Below, piece after piece: positions 54,591 through 64,000 of a stretch of DNA of 64,000 nt. The notes under the pieces are model-generated. The model was not told the DNA's origin. It did no database searches and was given only the letters and a program-made list of their open reading frames with translations. Within the stretch, counting starts at the first letter, position 1. Every line of letters begins with the position of its first letter. The position numbers were made by a program, and so were the translations under genes. Origin of the DNA: Legionella_C sp963803545 (lineage in GTDB: Bacteria > Pseudomonadota > Gammaproteobacteria > Legionellales > Legionellaceae); contig CAWDMX010000001.1 in NCBI GenBank assembly GCA_963803545.1, forward strand, positions 372,001-436,000, written 5' to 3'.

Positions 54591-55542
54591 TATTGATACC
54601 TATGTAGGGTTCCAACGTTTAACGGTACCATCATTTTTTATTTTTGATAGCATTTTTTTCAATTACGGACAAACGGGTAAACAGGATTAGGTAATTTTAT
54701 AACTTCTTTACTTAGGGCTGTTGGCAATTGAAGCCGCCGCCTACGTCCCGCGGCTTGTTCCATAGCTATCGATACAAGAGCGATGCATTGCCCATTTAAT
54801 CACCATCTTTAAGCTTTGTTGACCTTGTTGTGATAAAAAGCTTGTCATCAACGATGTAGTTTTGATTGATTACTACTTTTTGGAGGGTAGAAATGGATTT
54901 AAAGCGACGTTTACAAGGTTGAGATCATCAACAGATCAAGTCTCATCGGGTGCGCCCTGGAGCAGATGGTCGGGCTAAGGTTTTAGCTTGGTGTAATTGT
55001 TAACTAATGCATCGGTTGATAAGGGCGCTGTTGCGCTTTGGTACTATTGATGTTGGCCGACAGAGTCTTTTTTCAACTTACTAAACATAGCAGGTATGCA
55101 TCTGGAGTCTTAACAGCAAGAAACGGGGCATGCTACAGCGCGCTGGTTATTCATAGTATGTAGGGCCTGTGCCTGTGTTTGGCAAATAGTGGAAACGACC
55201 GGAGCTTAAGCACGTAAGTTACGAAACCTCGTAATTAAACTCCACGCCGTCAAATAAAATAGAGCGTGTCGTTTACTAAACCCCCCTTATTTACTGGGCT
55301 TTGTGTATTGATGCATGCATTACAAGTAGTAGAATCTTATGATACAAAAGAACTTAAGCAGCCTCTTTGTCATGCCATTGGCGAAGCACTTGTGTCAACA
55401 GCCCCTATTAAATCCGTCTGTTTGATGCAACAAGTCCTCCATTTACCTATAAAACCGCTTTCTGGTCCAGGCGATTACAGACTGATAATTTTTTCTTAAT
55501 CTTTTTGCTATAATTATAAAAACACCTGTTGGAGAATTACAA
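54591..55542. other. Non-coding or decayed region at the start of the AT-rich accessory block
   Basis: About 950 bp without a convincing gene. From 54893 a frame reads MDLKRRLQG then stops, and a following frame (HQQIKSHRVRPGADGRAKVLAWCN) also stops, which looks like a decayed gene I cannot name. A 77-codon frame at 55266-55499 has no ribosome binding site or homology I recognise and is not called. Confidence 0.45.
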
Positions 55543-56067
55543 ATGAGCAAAAAACTATCACCAAACAAGTGTTTAAAACATGTGGTTAAAGAGTTTTTAT
55601 TAGAAAAAGAGAAATTGTCTAAGTCAGAAAACGCTGTTTTAAATAAAAACTTCTACCGTGGCGGCTCTTTCTTTCTAAAAAATGCGGACGTTGAAGCAGT
55701 TAGCCGTAGACAAAAAATAATAGAGGATTTAGTAAATAAGCTTATAGAAGCTATATTTCACAAATCTGCAGACAAAAAAATACGAGCGAGTGTTCCTGTC
55801 CAAGAACGTATCAAGCTCATAGACACAGCCATAGATGGAATTGATGAGGCTGCAATAAAAGAAATATTAATACTTTTTTCTGATGAACATGTTTCCCCAT
55901 ACCTCAAAAGTGATGCGCGCACTCCAATTTCAAAACACTCTTTTAACAGTAAATATTTCTTTACATTTTTATCGAAAATGATTCAGGAAATTAAAAATAC
56001 TTTAGGGTTAAAAACTTCGTCTGAAAAAATATTAACGCAAACGATGTCCCTAAGAAACAAACTGTAG
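55543..56067 (+). CDS. Hypothetical protein of the accessory block
   Basis: 174 residues, soluble, Lys-rich and helical in appearance, with no signal peptide or TM helix. Visible segments include KHVVKEFLLEKEKLSKSEN and RIKLIDTAIDGIDEAAIKEIL. A good GGAG lies before the ATG. AT-rich, like the rest of the block to recF. It may be an effector or a remnant of a longer protein; no domain is recognised. Confidence 0.6.
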   Translation: MSKKLSPNKCLKHVVKEFLLEKEKLSKSENAVLNKNFYRGGSFFLKNADVEAVSRRQKIIEDLVNKLIEAIFHKSADKKIRASVPVQERIKLIDTAIDGIDEAAIKEILILFSDEHVSPYLKSDARTPISKHSFNSKYFFTFLSKMIQEIKNTLGLKTSSEKILTQTMSLRNKL

Positions 56068-56374
56068 GTTTTTACCAAATATAAAACCCCCGTCAATATG
56101 CTAGGTCTGCTCGAACAACAAGATGGTACCAATACAATGCTATCCTATTGGGTAAGTCAGAATATTTTATACAAGCCCCTAATAATAAAAACAGCCTCTA
56201 TACTTCCACGCCACCCGCAGCTAATGACGGCGAGGTCACAGACGCATTTTATTATCAAGCAAATTTCAAGCTCATTTCTCCCCAAATACTAAAAATAATA
56301 GAAGCTTGAAATGCACAGAAAAAAAGCTCATCATTTTAATTAAACTTCTCAATATTAATAAAAAGACAAAGAAA

Positions 56375-56752
56375 ATGAATAAGTTTTATACTATTTTCAC
56401 AGCTGAAGACAATAAATCGTATTTTAAGGAAGAAACGATCACACCCGAAACGGAGGAGCCCCTAGGATCGTACTCTAAAAATTACTTCGTAGAAAACATG
56501 CGGTTCCGTACTTTTAAGGCTGGAAGTGTCTTTGATTGGCATACGGCCCCCCAAAAACAATTTATAATTTATCAAGAAGGTGAGGTTGAGGTTCATGCAA
56601 GTGGTGGAGAAAAAATTATTTTTCGACCGGGCGATGTATTGCTCGCTGCAGATACCAAGGGTAAGGGGCATATTTCACGTACTATTACAGACGGTAAGTC
56701 CATTATTCTTACTGTAAAGGGTGTTGTTAGCAAAGGGAAACGCTCGGATTAA
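56375..56752 (+). CDS. Cupin-fold protein
   Basis: 125 residues from the ATG at 56375. Single double-stranded beta-helix: MRFRTFKAGSVFDWHTAPQKQ (one His), FIIYQEGEVEVHASGG, IIFRPGDVLLAADTKGKGH (terminal His). The G(X)5HXH pattern is relaxed to a single His in the first motif, so metal binding is uncertain. Such small cupins are enzymes, sugar binders or sensors; the substrate is unknown. It lies between a hypothetical gene and the kinase-like pseudogene. Confidence 0.7.
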   Translation: MNKFYTIFTAEDNKSYFKEETITPETEEPLGSYSKNYFVENMRFRTFKAGSVFDWHTAPQKQFIIYQEGEVEVHASGGEKIIFRPGDVLLAADTKGKGHISRTITDGKSIILTVKGVVSKGKRSD

Positions 56753-57079
56753 TTACCAAAATACCTTTTTGAGGTTGTATTGCGCAAGTGCTAAACATAC
56801 AGACCTTTGTAGCACTTGTATGGATAGCATCTATGGTTCCGGCTTTTCTGTATCGATTTTCCTCTGCACGTTTGTAATGTTTACTTGAATACAAGTGTCC
56901 AATGCAATTGAACTAGAACGCATGAAAATATTCATGCGTATTTGTATAAGTTTACAAGTGCTTTTTTAAAGTAAATTTTGGGCACCTGGGTAGTCACAAA
57001 ACAATGTATTGCGTAAATAAGATTATGATAGTATATAATATACAAATATAGTTTTATAAATAATCATTAGGATTTTCAT
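56753..57079 (+). promoter_or_regulatory. AT-rich intergenic region with promoter of the kinase-like gene
   Basis: 327 bp with no gene. A TATAAT at 57034-57039 and TTGCGT at 57009-57014 (spacing 19) precede the kinase-like ORF, and AGGA lies before its ATG. The rest is AT-rich with nothing recognised. Confidence 0.4.
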
Positions 57080-58347
57080 ATGCGCGAAGAGGCTATTCGA
57101 AGTATTATCCAAGATTGGGTTCTAGTTCTTCCAGAAGAGCTTATAAAAAAATTTAGCGAACAGGCGCAAATTGAAGATCTCAACACACATATTAAAAGAA
57201 CACTAAAGCCTAGTTTATCTGAATTAGGGTATAATGTTGATGTTAAAATTTTATCTAAAAATCTTAATAAAATAGTTCGACTTACTATTGAAAATATCTC
57301 TATGGCCAGTGCTTCAGATGATAGTAGTGAGGCCGATTGGTCTATTGAAACAGAAGATCCTTTGTATCTATGTCTCACGTTTGAAGATTTAAGCAAAGTT
57401 TTAGAGCCGCAGGCGCGAGCCAATATAATTAGCAGAAACCAAGATGCTGATATTAATGCGCATTTTGCTCCCGTGTACGCCTCTAAAACAGGATTAAATC
57501 ATAGAGTGTCCCTTTTACCTTTATACCTAGAGGGAACTTTAGACGATAGAGTGAGCTACAGTTCCTACTTTGAACCCGCTTCAGAAACCTCAACAGATAG
57601 CTCTAATTACCAAACACTGTGTAGATTACAGGCTATTCAAAAGCAATATTTTCAATCCCACGATCGTATTTATTTTACCATTGATGGAATGGAATCCGCC
57701 TTAAAATTTCGCACCGCTAGTTTTGAAAGTATTAATACGGCTATACAGTTGTGTAGCCTTGCAGAAAAGCGTGAGGAAATTAGTAAGAAATCAGATAATC
57801 GCTTTAAACGATTTCGATCAGCATTTAAAAAAACCGATCGTTTACAGCAAGATAAAGAGTCGACAAGCTCTGATAGAAAAAAAACTCATATTCGTGATTT
57901 TTTTAAATTTTTACAGTATGCCGTCAGGGATGCAATTAATGGTAATATTGAACTGCAAACATATCTTGAGCGTATCAATTCTATTAGCGAGAATTTAAAC
58001 GGGCATTCGCTGAGTCCAAAAAAAAGCACCGGATATTTGGAAGATGTTAAAAAGGCTATTGTTGATTGTAATGCGATCATTACCCAGGCTATAGACAGTA
58101 TTCAATTAGACGCTCAATTAGTAGTAGTTATAGAAGCTCAGCAAAAAGAATTGTTGAACATGTCAATCTTGTTAACCGAGCTCTTTGAAAATCTAGAACA
58201 GAGTGATGTTCAATATTATGATTTAAAAGCTACTAATTTTTTTGTTGTTGATAATAAACTGGTCATTACGGACACTAAAACCTTAACAAAAAGAGGTGAT
58301 ACTCACGTTTTATTTGGTACAGGACATATGGTAATCCCCCCATTTTT

Positions 58348-59509
58348 AACTGACGCTAAAAGTAGAAACTAAGCTACTAATTTCAGTTTTTGTCTGGGCG
58401 GTATACCTCCAATTGCCATGTTAGGCCGTTCGTTGTTATAAGACCACAACCATTTTGTGGCCATATTCTGAACTTCCTCGATCGTACTAAATAAATACTG
58501 GTTTAACCAATCATATCGTACGGTTCTGTTATAACGCTCAACATAGGCATTTTGTTGTGGGTTGCCTGGCTGAATAAACAATAGCGTTATTTTGTGTTTT
58601 TCAGCCCATTGTGTAAGCAAGTGACTGATATATTCAGGTCCATTATCACAACGTATCTGAAAAGGCTTACCACGCCACTCAATAACCTGATCAAGCGCCC
58701 TAATCACACGCTCAGCAGGCAAAGAGAAGTCAGCTTCAATGGTAAGGCCTTCTCGATTGAAGTCATCAATCACGTTAAATAAACGATAACTACGCCCGTT
58801 TTGTAACTGATCATGCATAAAATCCATTGACCAGCATTCGTTTATTGCTTGAGGAACCGTTAGCGCCTCTGGCTTTTCCCTAATTAACCGCTTTTTGGGT
58901 TTGATTCTTAAATTCAGCTCGAGCTCTCTATAAATACGATAAACACGCTTATGGTTCCATTTGTAACCTTTAACGTTACGCAAATATAAAAAACAAAGGC
59001 CAAAACCCCAATTGCGATTATTTTTAGTCAAACGCAACAACCAGTCTGCAATATGAGCATTTTCATCATTCAGCTTCAATTGGTAACGATAGCAAGTTTC
59101 ACTAATGCTAAATAAACAACAGGCCATCCGTACGGAGATAAATTTTTCCTGCACGGCTTTCTGTGCAAGCTGCTTTCGACTGGATGGCTTAACTACTTTT
59201 TTTCAAGCACCTCGCGAAGAATCTCAGATTTTAGGCGCTCTTCAGCGTACATCTTCTTCAAACGGGCATTTTCAGACTCGAGCTCTTTTAGTCGGGTCAT
59301 CATCGGCAAGTCCAGGCCACCATATTTTGCACGCCATTTATAAAACGTTGCTGAACTCATGCCATGTTCACGACAAAGTTCTGGAACAGGTACGCATGCT
59401 TCACTTTGCTTGATGATCGACATAATTTGACTGTCACTAAATTTTGATTTTTTCATGCAGAATCTCCTGCGTAAAGGGTACGAGAAAATTCTACTTTTGG
59501 CATCAATTA
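58348..59509 (-). mobile_element. IS3-family element (IS407/IS51-type), intact
   Basis: 1162-bp element with imperfect inverted ends (AACTGACGCTAAAAGTAGAA at the left against the complement of the right end, TAATTGATGCCAAAAGTAGAA). The element sits in a run of T residues. Assuming a 4-bp TTTT duplication, typical of IS407 relatives, restores the interrupted kinase-like frame exactly, which supports these borders. OrfA and OrfB are both intact. Confidence 0.88.
58369..59456 (-). CDS. IS3-family transposase OrfA-OrfB (programmed -1 frameshift)
   Basis: OrfA (59193-59456, 87 residues) has the helix-turn-helix and leucine zipper: FSDSQIMSIIKQSEACVPV and MTRLKELESENARLKKMY. It ends LREVLEKK at an A7-G run; a -1 slip there continues as VVKPSSRKQLAQKAVQEKF into OrfB, which is open to 58369. 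The catalytic triad is present: Asp in CWSMDFMHD, Asp in RCDNGPEYIS, Glu in AYVERYNRT. OrfB alone is open from 59154. No lesion is seen, so the element may be active. Confidence 0.9.
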
Positions 59510-60035
59510 TTTTTAGGGACGATTACCATATGACCTATAGAACCCCTGTTAGTGAATTTTCTGCCTCAGAAGATAAGCATAAAGTGGGGAACCCGTGGGC
59601 TAAAAATCTTATAAAATATCAAATAGGTTTAATGCTTTATGATATGACTATAGGATTAACCGGGCAGCATGGTTTATCCGATGCAGAAAATTTGGTGGAC
59701 GCACAACTGACTAAAGAATTAAATTTTGACTACCCTTGTTTTGCAACAAAAATTGGTCAAGCAATGAAGAGTCACATTCAAGCGTTAGCTCACCTAGATC
59801 CCGAGTGTCGACCAGAGATTCACCAGGTGCGAGCACAGTTAGAGGGGTTTAGATATGAAAATGAACCGGCGGATAGTATTGAAAAAGAGCCCGTAGCTGG
59901 TTTTTTTAAAGAAAAATTTAAGGACGGTCGTTCTAGTAAACAAGCCATTATTGAGGATGAATTTCCGGCCCCAAGTTTATTAAAGCGCCCATAATAATTT
60001 ATTTTATGCTGTAATTTATAATGAAGGAATTGTTG

Positions 60036-60647
60036 ATGAACGCAAACGAGAGAAAAATATATAGGAATAAAGGCGCTCGTATGAATGTCGAGGAGATTAA
60101 AAATACCATTGAACGTTTAAGTACGGAACAAAACAGTGAAGCAATATGGTATTTTCTTAAAGGTATAATTCAATCGTTAACTTTAAAGACAAACGACCAA
60201 TGCAAAGCAATTAGAGAGGTACGTCGGATACTTAATAATAATTTTGCTACTATTTTTAATTGGGTTGGCGTACCTGGCAGCGCGCATGGTGAGCGCTTGT
60301 TTCAGCATGCTATTATTTCTAATAAAGATCAGCTGATTTTAACTATTTTAGAAGAACCTGAAATATGTGTTTCATTTGCTTCCTCTGAGTTACGCTCTAC
60401 GCCACTACTTTTAGCATTAATGAACGGACTTTCGCACGAGGTCATTGTAAAACTCACAACACCCTTTTCAATGGAACGAGAGAATGCGCAGGGCACTAGA
60501 CCAGAAGATACTAATAATAAGCAATTTTTAGCGTTATTAGCGATGAAAAAAATAGCAAATAACGCCGACACCAAGCCTGGTTTTTTTCACGCTAAGGGAG
60601 AAGACCCTACGAAGGCGTCTCCTACTAGAAGTAAGTTTTCACCTTAG
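60036..60647 (+). CDS. Ankyrin-like hypothetical protein, effector candidate
   Basis: 203 residues from the ATG at 60036, which has AAGGA at a good distance; the ATG at 60021 lies before that site. Central region resembles one or two degenerate ankyrin repeats: GERLFQHAIISNKDQLILTILEE and STPLLLALMNGLSHEVIVKLT. The tail is charged and ends TRSKFSP. No signal peptide. It follows the broken kinase-like gene in the AT-rich block. Ankyrin-like proteins are frequent Dot/Icm effectors, but the repeats here are weak and I would not press the point. Confidence 0.6.
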   Translation: MNANERKIYRNKGARMNVEEIKNTIERLSTEQNSEAIWYFLKGIIQSLTLKTNDQCKAIREVRRILNNNFATIFNWVGVPGSAHGERLFQHAIISNKDQLILTILEEPEICVSFASSELRSTPLLLALMNGLSHEVIVKLTTPFSMERENAQGTRPEDTNNKQFLALLAMKKIANNADTKPGFFHAKGEDPTKASPTRSKFSP

Positions 60648-60976
60648 TGGTAGTGCTGCCTTTATGATGGCACGCTATCAAATAAAGTACCGAGCAACCT
60701 GGTTGCAGTACGATAACAAAATTGCATTTTCATACGAGTAAAGACGCCGGTTTCAAGTGTTGCTCTTATAGACGGTGAGCATTGAATGCGCACCGCCACA
60801 GTATTCATAGATTGCCTAACCCATACACGGCGGATGCCGGTGACACTTACCTCTGCGTCGCAGTTAGTAGCGCATTGGCCGGTTATAAGCGCGCTTTCAC
60901 TCTACTAGCATCCTTTATTTAAGAGGAAACTAGATATTTTTAAATTGCGATCGCCCTGTTTTGGCTTTGCGTATTC
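60648..60976. other. Gene-free stretch after the ankyrin-like gene
   Basis: 329 bp between the ankyrin-like gene and the recF 3' end. No ORF, tRNA or clear repeat seen. gyrB, which often follows recF, is not here. Confidence 0.6.
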
Positions 60977-62071
60977 TTAGCTGGCGGCATTTGAGGGCGG
61001 TTTATGGTGTTGTTCTAGCGTTGCTCCATTATCAAGGTGCACAATAGCATAATCGCTTTGCTGGCTAAAGTGTGGCCTTATTTCTTCCATTGAGCGGCAA
61101 CTAATTATAAATTGACCGTCAATCGTTTTCAGATACCGCAGCAATTGTTCTAAGTGCGGCTTATCCAATTCAGCAGGAAGGTCGTCCATTAAAAAGACAC
61201 AACTTTTCTTCATAATTTTCGCTTGCGCAAGTTTTAAAGCGTATAAGCATATTTTTTGCTGCCCGCGTGATAAGTAGGTCTTAACTTTGTAGTTTTTATC
61301 AACAAAATAAATGTCGGCCTGATGGGCACCGTGATGGGTAAACATACGCTGGCAATCACGGATATAGTCTCGTTCTAAAACATCCAGCAACCGGATATTT
61401 TCTTTTTTTCTATCCCATCCCTGATAATACGCAAGATTGGTATCCAAGTCGCTTAGCGTAGGTAAAATAGTGTTAAATTCTTTTCTAAGCTGCTGACAGT
61501 ACGGCTGGCGCAACGCGTGTAATTGCTCGGACAAATCCGCTAGTTGCTGGTTCCATGGGTTGAGCAGTGCCGCGCTAGGTTTTTGCTTAAGTAGGCTGTT
61601 GCGTTGCTTTAAAATTTTTTTGTAACTTTTCCATAATGTTAAGTATTCATGTTCCACGTGAAACATTCCCCAATCTAGAAGTTCGCGCCTCGCTGCAGGA
61701 CCGTCGTTAATCAAATTAAAAATATCTTGATAAAACACGATTGTGGGTAAAAAAAAGGCCAGCTCACTGCTGGTTGAACAGGGAATGCGATTGATGCGCG
61801 CCGTTGTCGCGCCATTTACTGTTTTTTGAAGACTGAGGTTCTGCGCGTCATTAGTTTGTGCATAAAGCGTCGTTATAGTCTCTCCGGAAGTGACAAGAGC
61901 AAAAGTTTCCCGCGCCCGAAACGAATGACCGCAGCCTAATAGGTAAACAGCTTCCAAAAAAGAAGTTTTACCACTGCCATTTTTGCCAATAACAAAAGTA
62001 AATTTAGGGTGCAAAAAAGTTTGTAAAAAACGAATGTTGCGCAGATTGTGAATACGCAGCTGCGAAATCAT
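60977..62071 (-). CDS. recF: DNA replication/repair protein RecF
   Basis: SMC-like ATPase that loads RecA at gaps and supports recombination. 364 residues. Walker A GKNGSGKTS at 29-37, a LSRGQQKI signature near 265, Walker B VFLMDDLPAELD. Typical length. Its ATG overlaps the dnaN stop (TAATG). The usual next gene in gammaproteobacteria is gyrB, but here AT-rich accessory DNA follows. Confidence 0.97.
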   Translation of the reverse strand: MISQLRIHNLRNIRFLQTFLHPKFTFVIGKNGSGKTSFLEAVYLLGCGHSFRARETFALVTSGETITTLYAQTNDAQNLSLQKTVNGATTARINRIPCSTSSELAFFLPTIVFYQDIFNLINDGPAARRELLDWGMFHVEHEYLTLWKSYKKILKQRNSLLKQKPSAALLNPWNQQLADLSEQLHALRQPYCQQLRKEFNTILPTLSDLDTNLAYYQGWDRKKENIRLLDVLERDYIRDCQRMFTHHGAHQADIYFVDKNYKVKTYLSRGQQKICLYALKLAQAKIMKKSCVFLMDDLPAELDKPHLEQLLRYLKTIDGQFIISCRSMEEIRPHFSQQSDYAIVHLDNGATLEQHHKPPSNAAS

Positions 62072-63180
62072 TATATTTTCATGGGCATAATTACATATTG
62101 ATAGTCTTCATTGGCCAAGGTTTCAACCAGAATAGTAGAATCGGCTGTAGATAAAGATAAGCGCACCAATCCTATTGGAAAATAATTCAAAACATCCAAT
62201 AAATAACCAGCGTTAACACCGATTTTTATTTCTTCGCCATCAACCTGGGCTTCAATAGAGTCGGTCGCTTCTTCTTGTTCCTGGTTGTTCGCGATTAAAG
62301 TGAGAACATTATCGTGAATATGCAAGAGTACAGCCCGTGACTTTTCGTGGGCAAGAATACTAATGCGCATTAAAGCCCGTTTAAAATCCTCACAATCAAC
62401 CAAAACAAACTTATCGTAATCATTCGAAACCACTTTTTGGTAAGAAGGATAACGAGAATCTATAAGTTTTGAGGTAAATTTATAGTCAGCAGTTTGCAAG
62501 CATGCGTGATCACCACCAAGCGACAATACTATCTTTTCATCATGAATAACGTTTAGTAAGCGAATCATCTCTAAAATGGTTTTACGAGGCAACAAAAAAC
62601 GTTGATGTTGGGCACTATTGGCATATTGAAATTTATAAATTGCCATACGATGCCCATCCGTGGCCACCGTTATAATGTGCTCACCATCAAGTTCTAATAA
62701 CAAACTGTTTAAAAAAAAGCGTACATCTTGCTGCGACATAGCAAAATGAGTGGCTTGCATCAACGATAGTAAATCCGACTTGGCAAAATCCAAGCTAAAT
62801 TCAGCTTGGGTATGATTGCGCGCTGGAAAATCATCTACAGGCAATGTGCCTAACTTAAATTGGCTGCGTTTTGCTTTAATAATTAGAGACTTATCAACGA
62901 GTTTAATAACCACCAAAGTTTCATCGTCTAAAGACCGAATAATATCGATTAGTTTTTTTGCCGGTACAGTAATTTCCCCAACAGCATTCACTTCTTTGCA
63001 GGCAACTTTAGCAGAAATTTCCATTTCTAAATCCGTCGCCGTGAGCACTAAAAAACCGTCGTTGGATACTTTCAATAAAATATTAGCCAAAATTGCTAAA
63101 GATTGACGCTTGTCAACAGCACCAGCAACAATTAACAGGCGAGAAAGTAATTCATTTTTAGCAATAACAATATCAAACAT
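62071..63180 (-). CDS. dnaN: DNA polymerase III beta sliding clamp
   Basis: Ring-shaped clamp that tethers polymerase III. 369 residues from the ATG at 63178-63180 (MFDIVIAKNELLSRLL). Three homologous domains, with DSRYPSYQKVVS in domain two-three and the terminal YVIMPMKI, a hallmark of the C-terminus. An upstream in-frame start would add four residues. It is 19 bp after dnaA and overlaps recF by one base, so the dnaA-dnaN-recF operon is intact. Confidence 0.98.
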   Translation of the reverse strand: MFDIVIAKNELLSRLLIVAGAVDKRQSLAILANILLKVSNDGFLVLTATDLEMEISAKVACKEVNAVGEITVPAKKLIDIIRSLDDETLVVIKLVDKSLIIKAKRSQFKLGTLPVDDFPARNHTQAEFSLDFAKSDLLSLMQATHFAMSQQDVRFFLNSLLLELDGEHIITVATDGHRMAIYKFQYANSAQHQRFLLPRKTILEMIRLLNVIHDEKIVLSLGGDHACLQTADYKFTSKLIDSRYPSYQKVVSNDYDKFVLVDCEDFKRALMRISILAHEKSRAVLLHIHDNVLTLIANNQEQEEATDSIEAQVDGEEIKIGVNAGYLLDVLNYFPIGLVRLSLSTADSTILVETLANEDYQYVIMPMKI

Positions 63181-63199
63181 AATTAAACCCAAAAAGGTA

Positions 63200-64000
63200 T
63201 CAAGCGGATAAAATGCGCATTAAGTTTTTAAAATCGTCCGCTAAACTGTTGTCCGTTTGCACAAGTTCGTTTATTTTACGGCAGGCATGAATGACCGTAG
63301 TGTGGTCACGACCACCGAAATTATCACCAATCTCAGGAAGACTATGATTGGTAAGGTTTTTAGCTAACGTCATCGCCATTTGTCGAGGACGGGCAATAGA
63401 CCGGCTGCGTCTTTTGGACAGCAAGTCGGCAACCTTTACTTTATAATACTCAGCCACGGTTTTCTGTATATTAGCAATAGTAACGAGTTTATCTTGAAGC
63501 GCGAGCAAATCCCGCAAAGCCTCTTGAACAAATTCTATAGTAATCGCTTTACCCGTAAAATGAGCGTTCGCTGTAACACGGCGCAGAGCACCTTCCAACT
63601 CGCGGACGTTTGAACGAATACGCTTAGCAATAAAAAAAGCAACCTCATAAGGCAGTTCAATACCAGACTGCTCGGCTTTACTCATCAAAATAGCTACTCG
63701 CGTCTCCAACTCAGGAGGCTCAATGGCAACGGTTAAACCCCAACCAAAACGCGATTTTAAACGTTCTTCAAGTCCCTCAATTTCTTTAGGGTACCGATCA
63801 CAGGTTAAAATAATCTGGCGTTGGCCTTCAACCAGAGCGTTAAAGGTATGAAAAAATTCTTCTTGGGAACGTTCTTTTCCAGCAAAGAACTGAATATCAT
63901 CAATTAGTAAAACATCAATACTACGATGAAAGGCTTTAAAAGCGGGCATTGTATTTGTTTGAACCGCTTTTACCATGTCCGCTACAAAACGCTCAGAATG
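63200..64000 (-). CDS. dnaA: Chromosomal replication initiator DnaA (5' end off window)
   Basis: C-terminal 266 residues; the N-terminus and Walker A lie beyond the right edge. Seen: Walker B VLLIDDIQFFAGKERSQEEFF, arginine finger region LKSRFGWGLTVAIEPPELETR, the ISM-containing AAA+ lid, and the DNA-binding domain IV with SKRRSRSIARPRQMAM and the DnaA-box motif GGRDHTTVIHACRKI. First gene of the dnaA-dnaN-recF operon. The replication origin is probably just outside the window to the right, upstream of dnaA. Confidence 0.97.
   Translation of the reverse strand, partial: HSERFVADMVKAVQTNTMPAFKAFHRSIDVLLIDDIQFFAGKERSQEEFFHTFNALVEGQRQIILTCDRYPKEIEGLEERLKSRFGWGLTVAIEPPELETRVAILMSKAEQSGIELPYEVAFFIAKRIRSNVRELEGALRRVTANAHFTGKAITIEFVQEALRDLLALQDKLVTIANIQKTVAEYYKVKVADLLSKRRSRSIARPRQMAMTLAKNLTNHSLPEIGDNFGGRDHTTVIHACRKINELVQTDNSLADDFKNLMRILSA

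Larger units (their letters stand above)
57080..59994 (+). pseudogene. Kinase-like (eukaryotic-type) gene split by an IS3-family element
   Basis: Two frames read as one protein when the IS (58348-59509) and one copy of a 4-bp TTTT duplication are removed: ...HMVIPPF joined to FRDDYHMTYRTPVSEF, giving about 585 residues. The left part carries YYDLKATNFFVV (like the D-L/I-K-x-x-N catalytic loop) and VITDTKTL (in place of DFG). The right part has NPWAKNLIKYQIGLMLYDMTIG, like the DVWSLGVILYELLTG helix of protein kinases. So it resembles a divergent Ser/Thr kinase of the kind found among Legionella effectors. The N-lobe glycine loop is not obvious, so activity is uncertain. The insertion leaves a protein ending inside the IS, so it is presumably inactive now. 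Confidence 0.7.

Noticed and set aside
55266..55499. 77-codon frame on the plus strand
   Set aside because: No ribosome binding site, no recognisable family and no signal peptide; treated as chance.
56098..56292. 64-codon frame on the plus strand
   Set aside because: No ribosome binding site or homology; sits between two better-supported genes.
63181..63199. Replication origin in the dnaA-dnaN gap
   Set aside because: The gap is only 19 bp and has no DnaA boxes; the origin is more likely upstream of dnaA, outside the window.
1..64000. tRNA, rRNA and CRISPR arrays
   Set aside because: I looked in the gaps between genes and saw no cloverleaf-like tRNA, no rRNA-like sequence and no regularly spaced direct repeats; a covariance-model scan would be needed to exclude small RNAs.

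Overview
The window looks like chromosomal DNA of a gammaproteobacterium of the order Legionellales (Legionella/Coxiella/Berkiella-like), probably a host-associated bacterium. The basis is a DotI/IcmL-family protein of the Dot/Icm type IVB apparatus, several long orphan proteins of the kind these bacteria send into host cells (one with a SopB/SidF-type CX5R phosphatase loop, one kinase-like, one tubulin-tyrosine-ligase-like, a patatin), and ordinary gammaproteobacterial housekeeping genes. I cannot name the species. No rRNA, tRNA or CRISPR array was seen.

Layout. 1-5.9 kb: housekeeping genes gap, tkt, a FabL-type enoyl reductase, a YajR-like MFS carrier and ssb. 5.9-14 kb: a mobile, decaying region with an integrase remnant, two near-identical IS630-type elements (one with a nonsense codon, one apparently nested in another copy), an intact IS3-family element that split an aminoglycoside-phosphotransferase-like gene, a secreted SleB-like hydrolase with an overlapping secreted partner, a double GNAT protein and an orphan hydrophobic protein. 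14-30.5 kb: core genes (XRE regulator, cysK/M, recN, nadK, typA, hslO, rep, a queC-like gene) mixed with orphan proteins (a coiled-coil/TM protein, a TTL-like ATP-grasp protein, a large multi-TM protein) and a secreted M28 aminopeptidase. A good Fur-box match lies between the multi-TM gene and the aminopeptidase gene. 30.5-32.7 kb: a small decayed patch with an orphan gene, a serine-recombinase remnant and a small secreted peptide. 32.7-54.6 kb: spoVR-yeaH-prkA stress operon, pepN-aroE, patatin, dapB, a Pmp3-like peptide, the CX5R phosphatase, a dodecin-like gene with mmsA-mmsB, engB, cytochrome c4, dsbA, an ABC importer, the IcmL-like gene and a DUF3592 gene.

54.6-60.9 kb is an AT-rich accessory block with a hypothetical gene, a cupin, a kinase-like gene cut by an intact IS407/IS51-type IS3-family element, and an ankyrin-like gene. 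It sits directly beside recF-dnaN-dnaA, which leads off the right edge on the minus strand, and gyrB is not in its usual place after recF.

The main themes are candidate host-directed effectors scattered among core genes and insertion sequences whose target-site duplications allow the interrupted genes to be rebuilt in frame. Functions of orphan proteins are inferences from motifs; no database search was possible.
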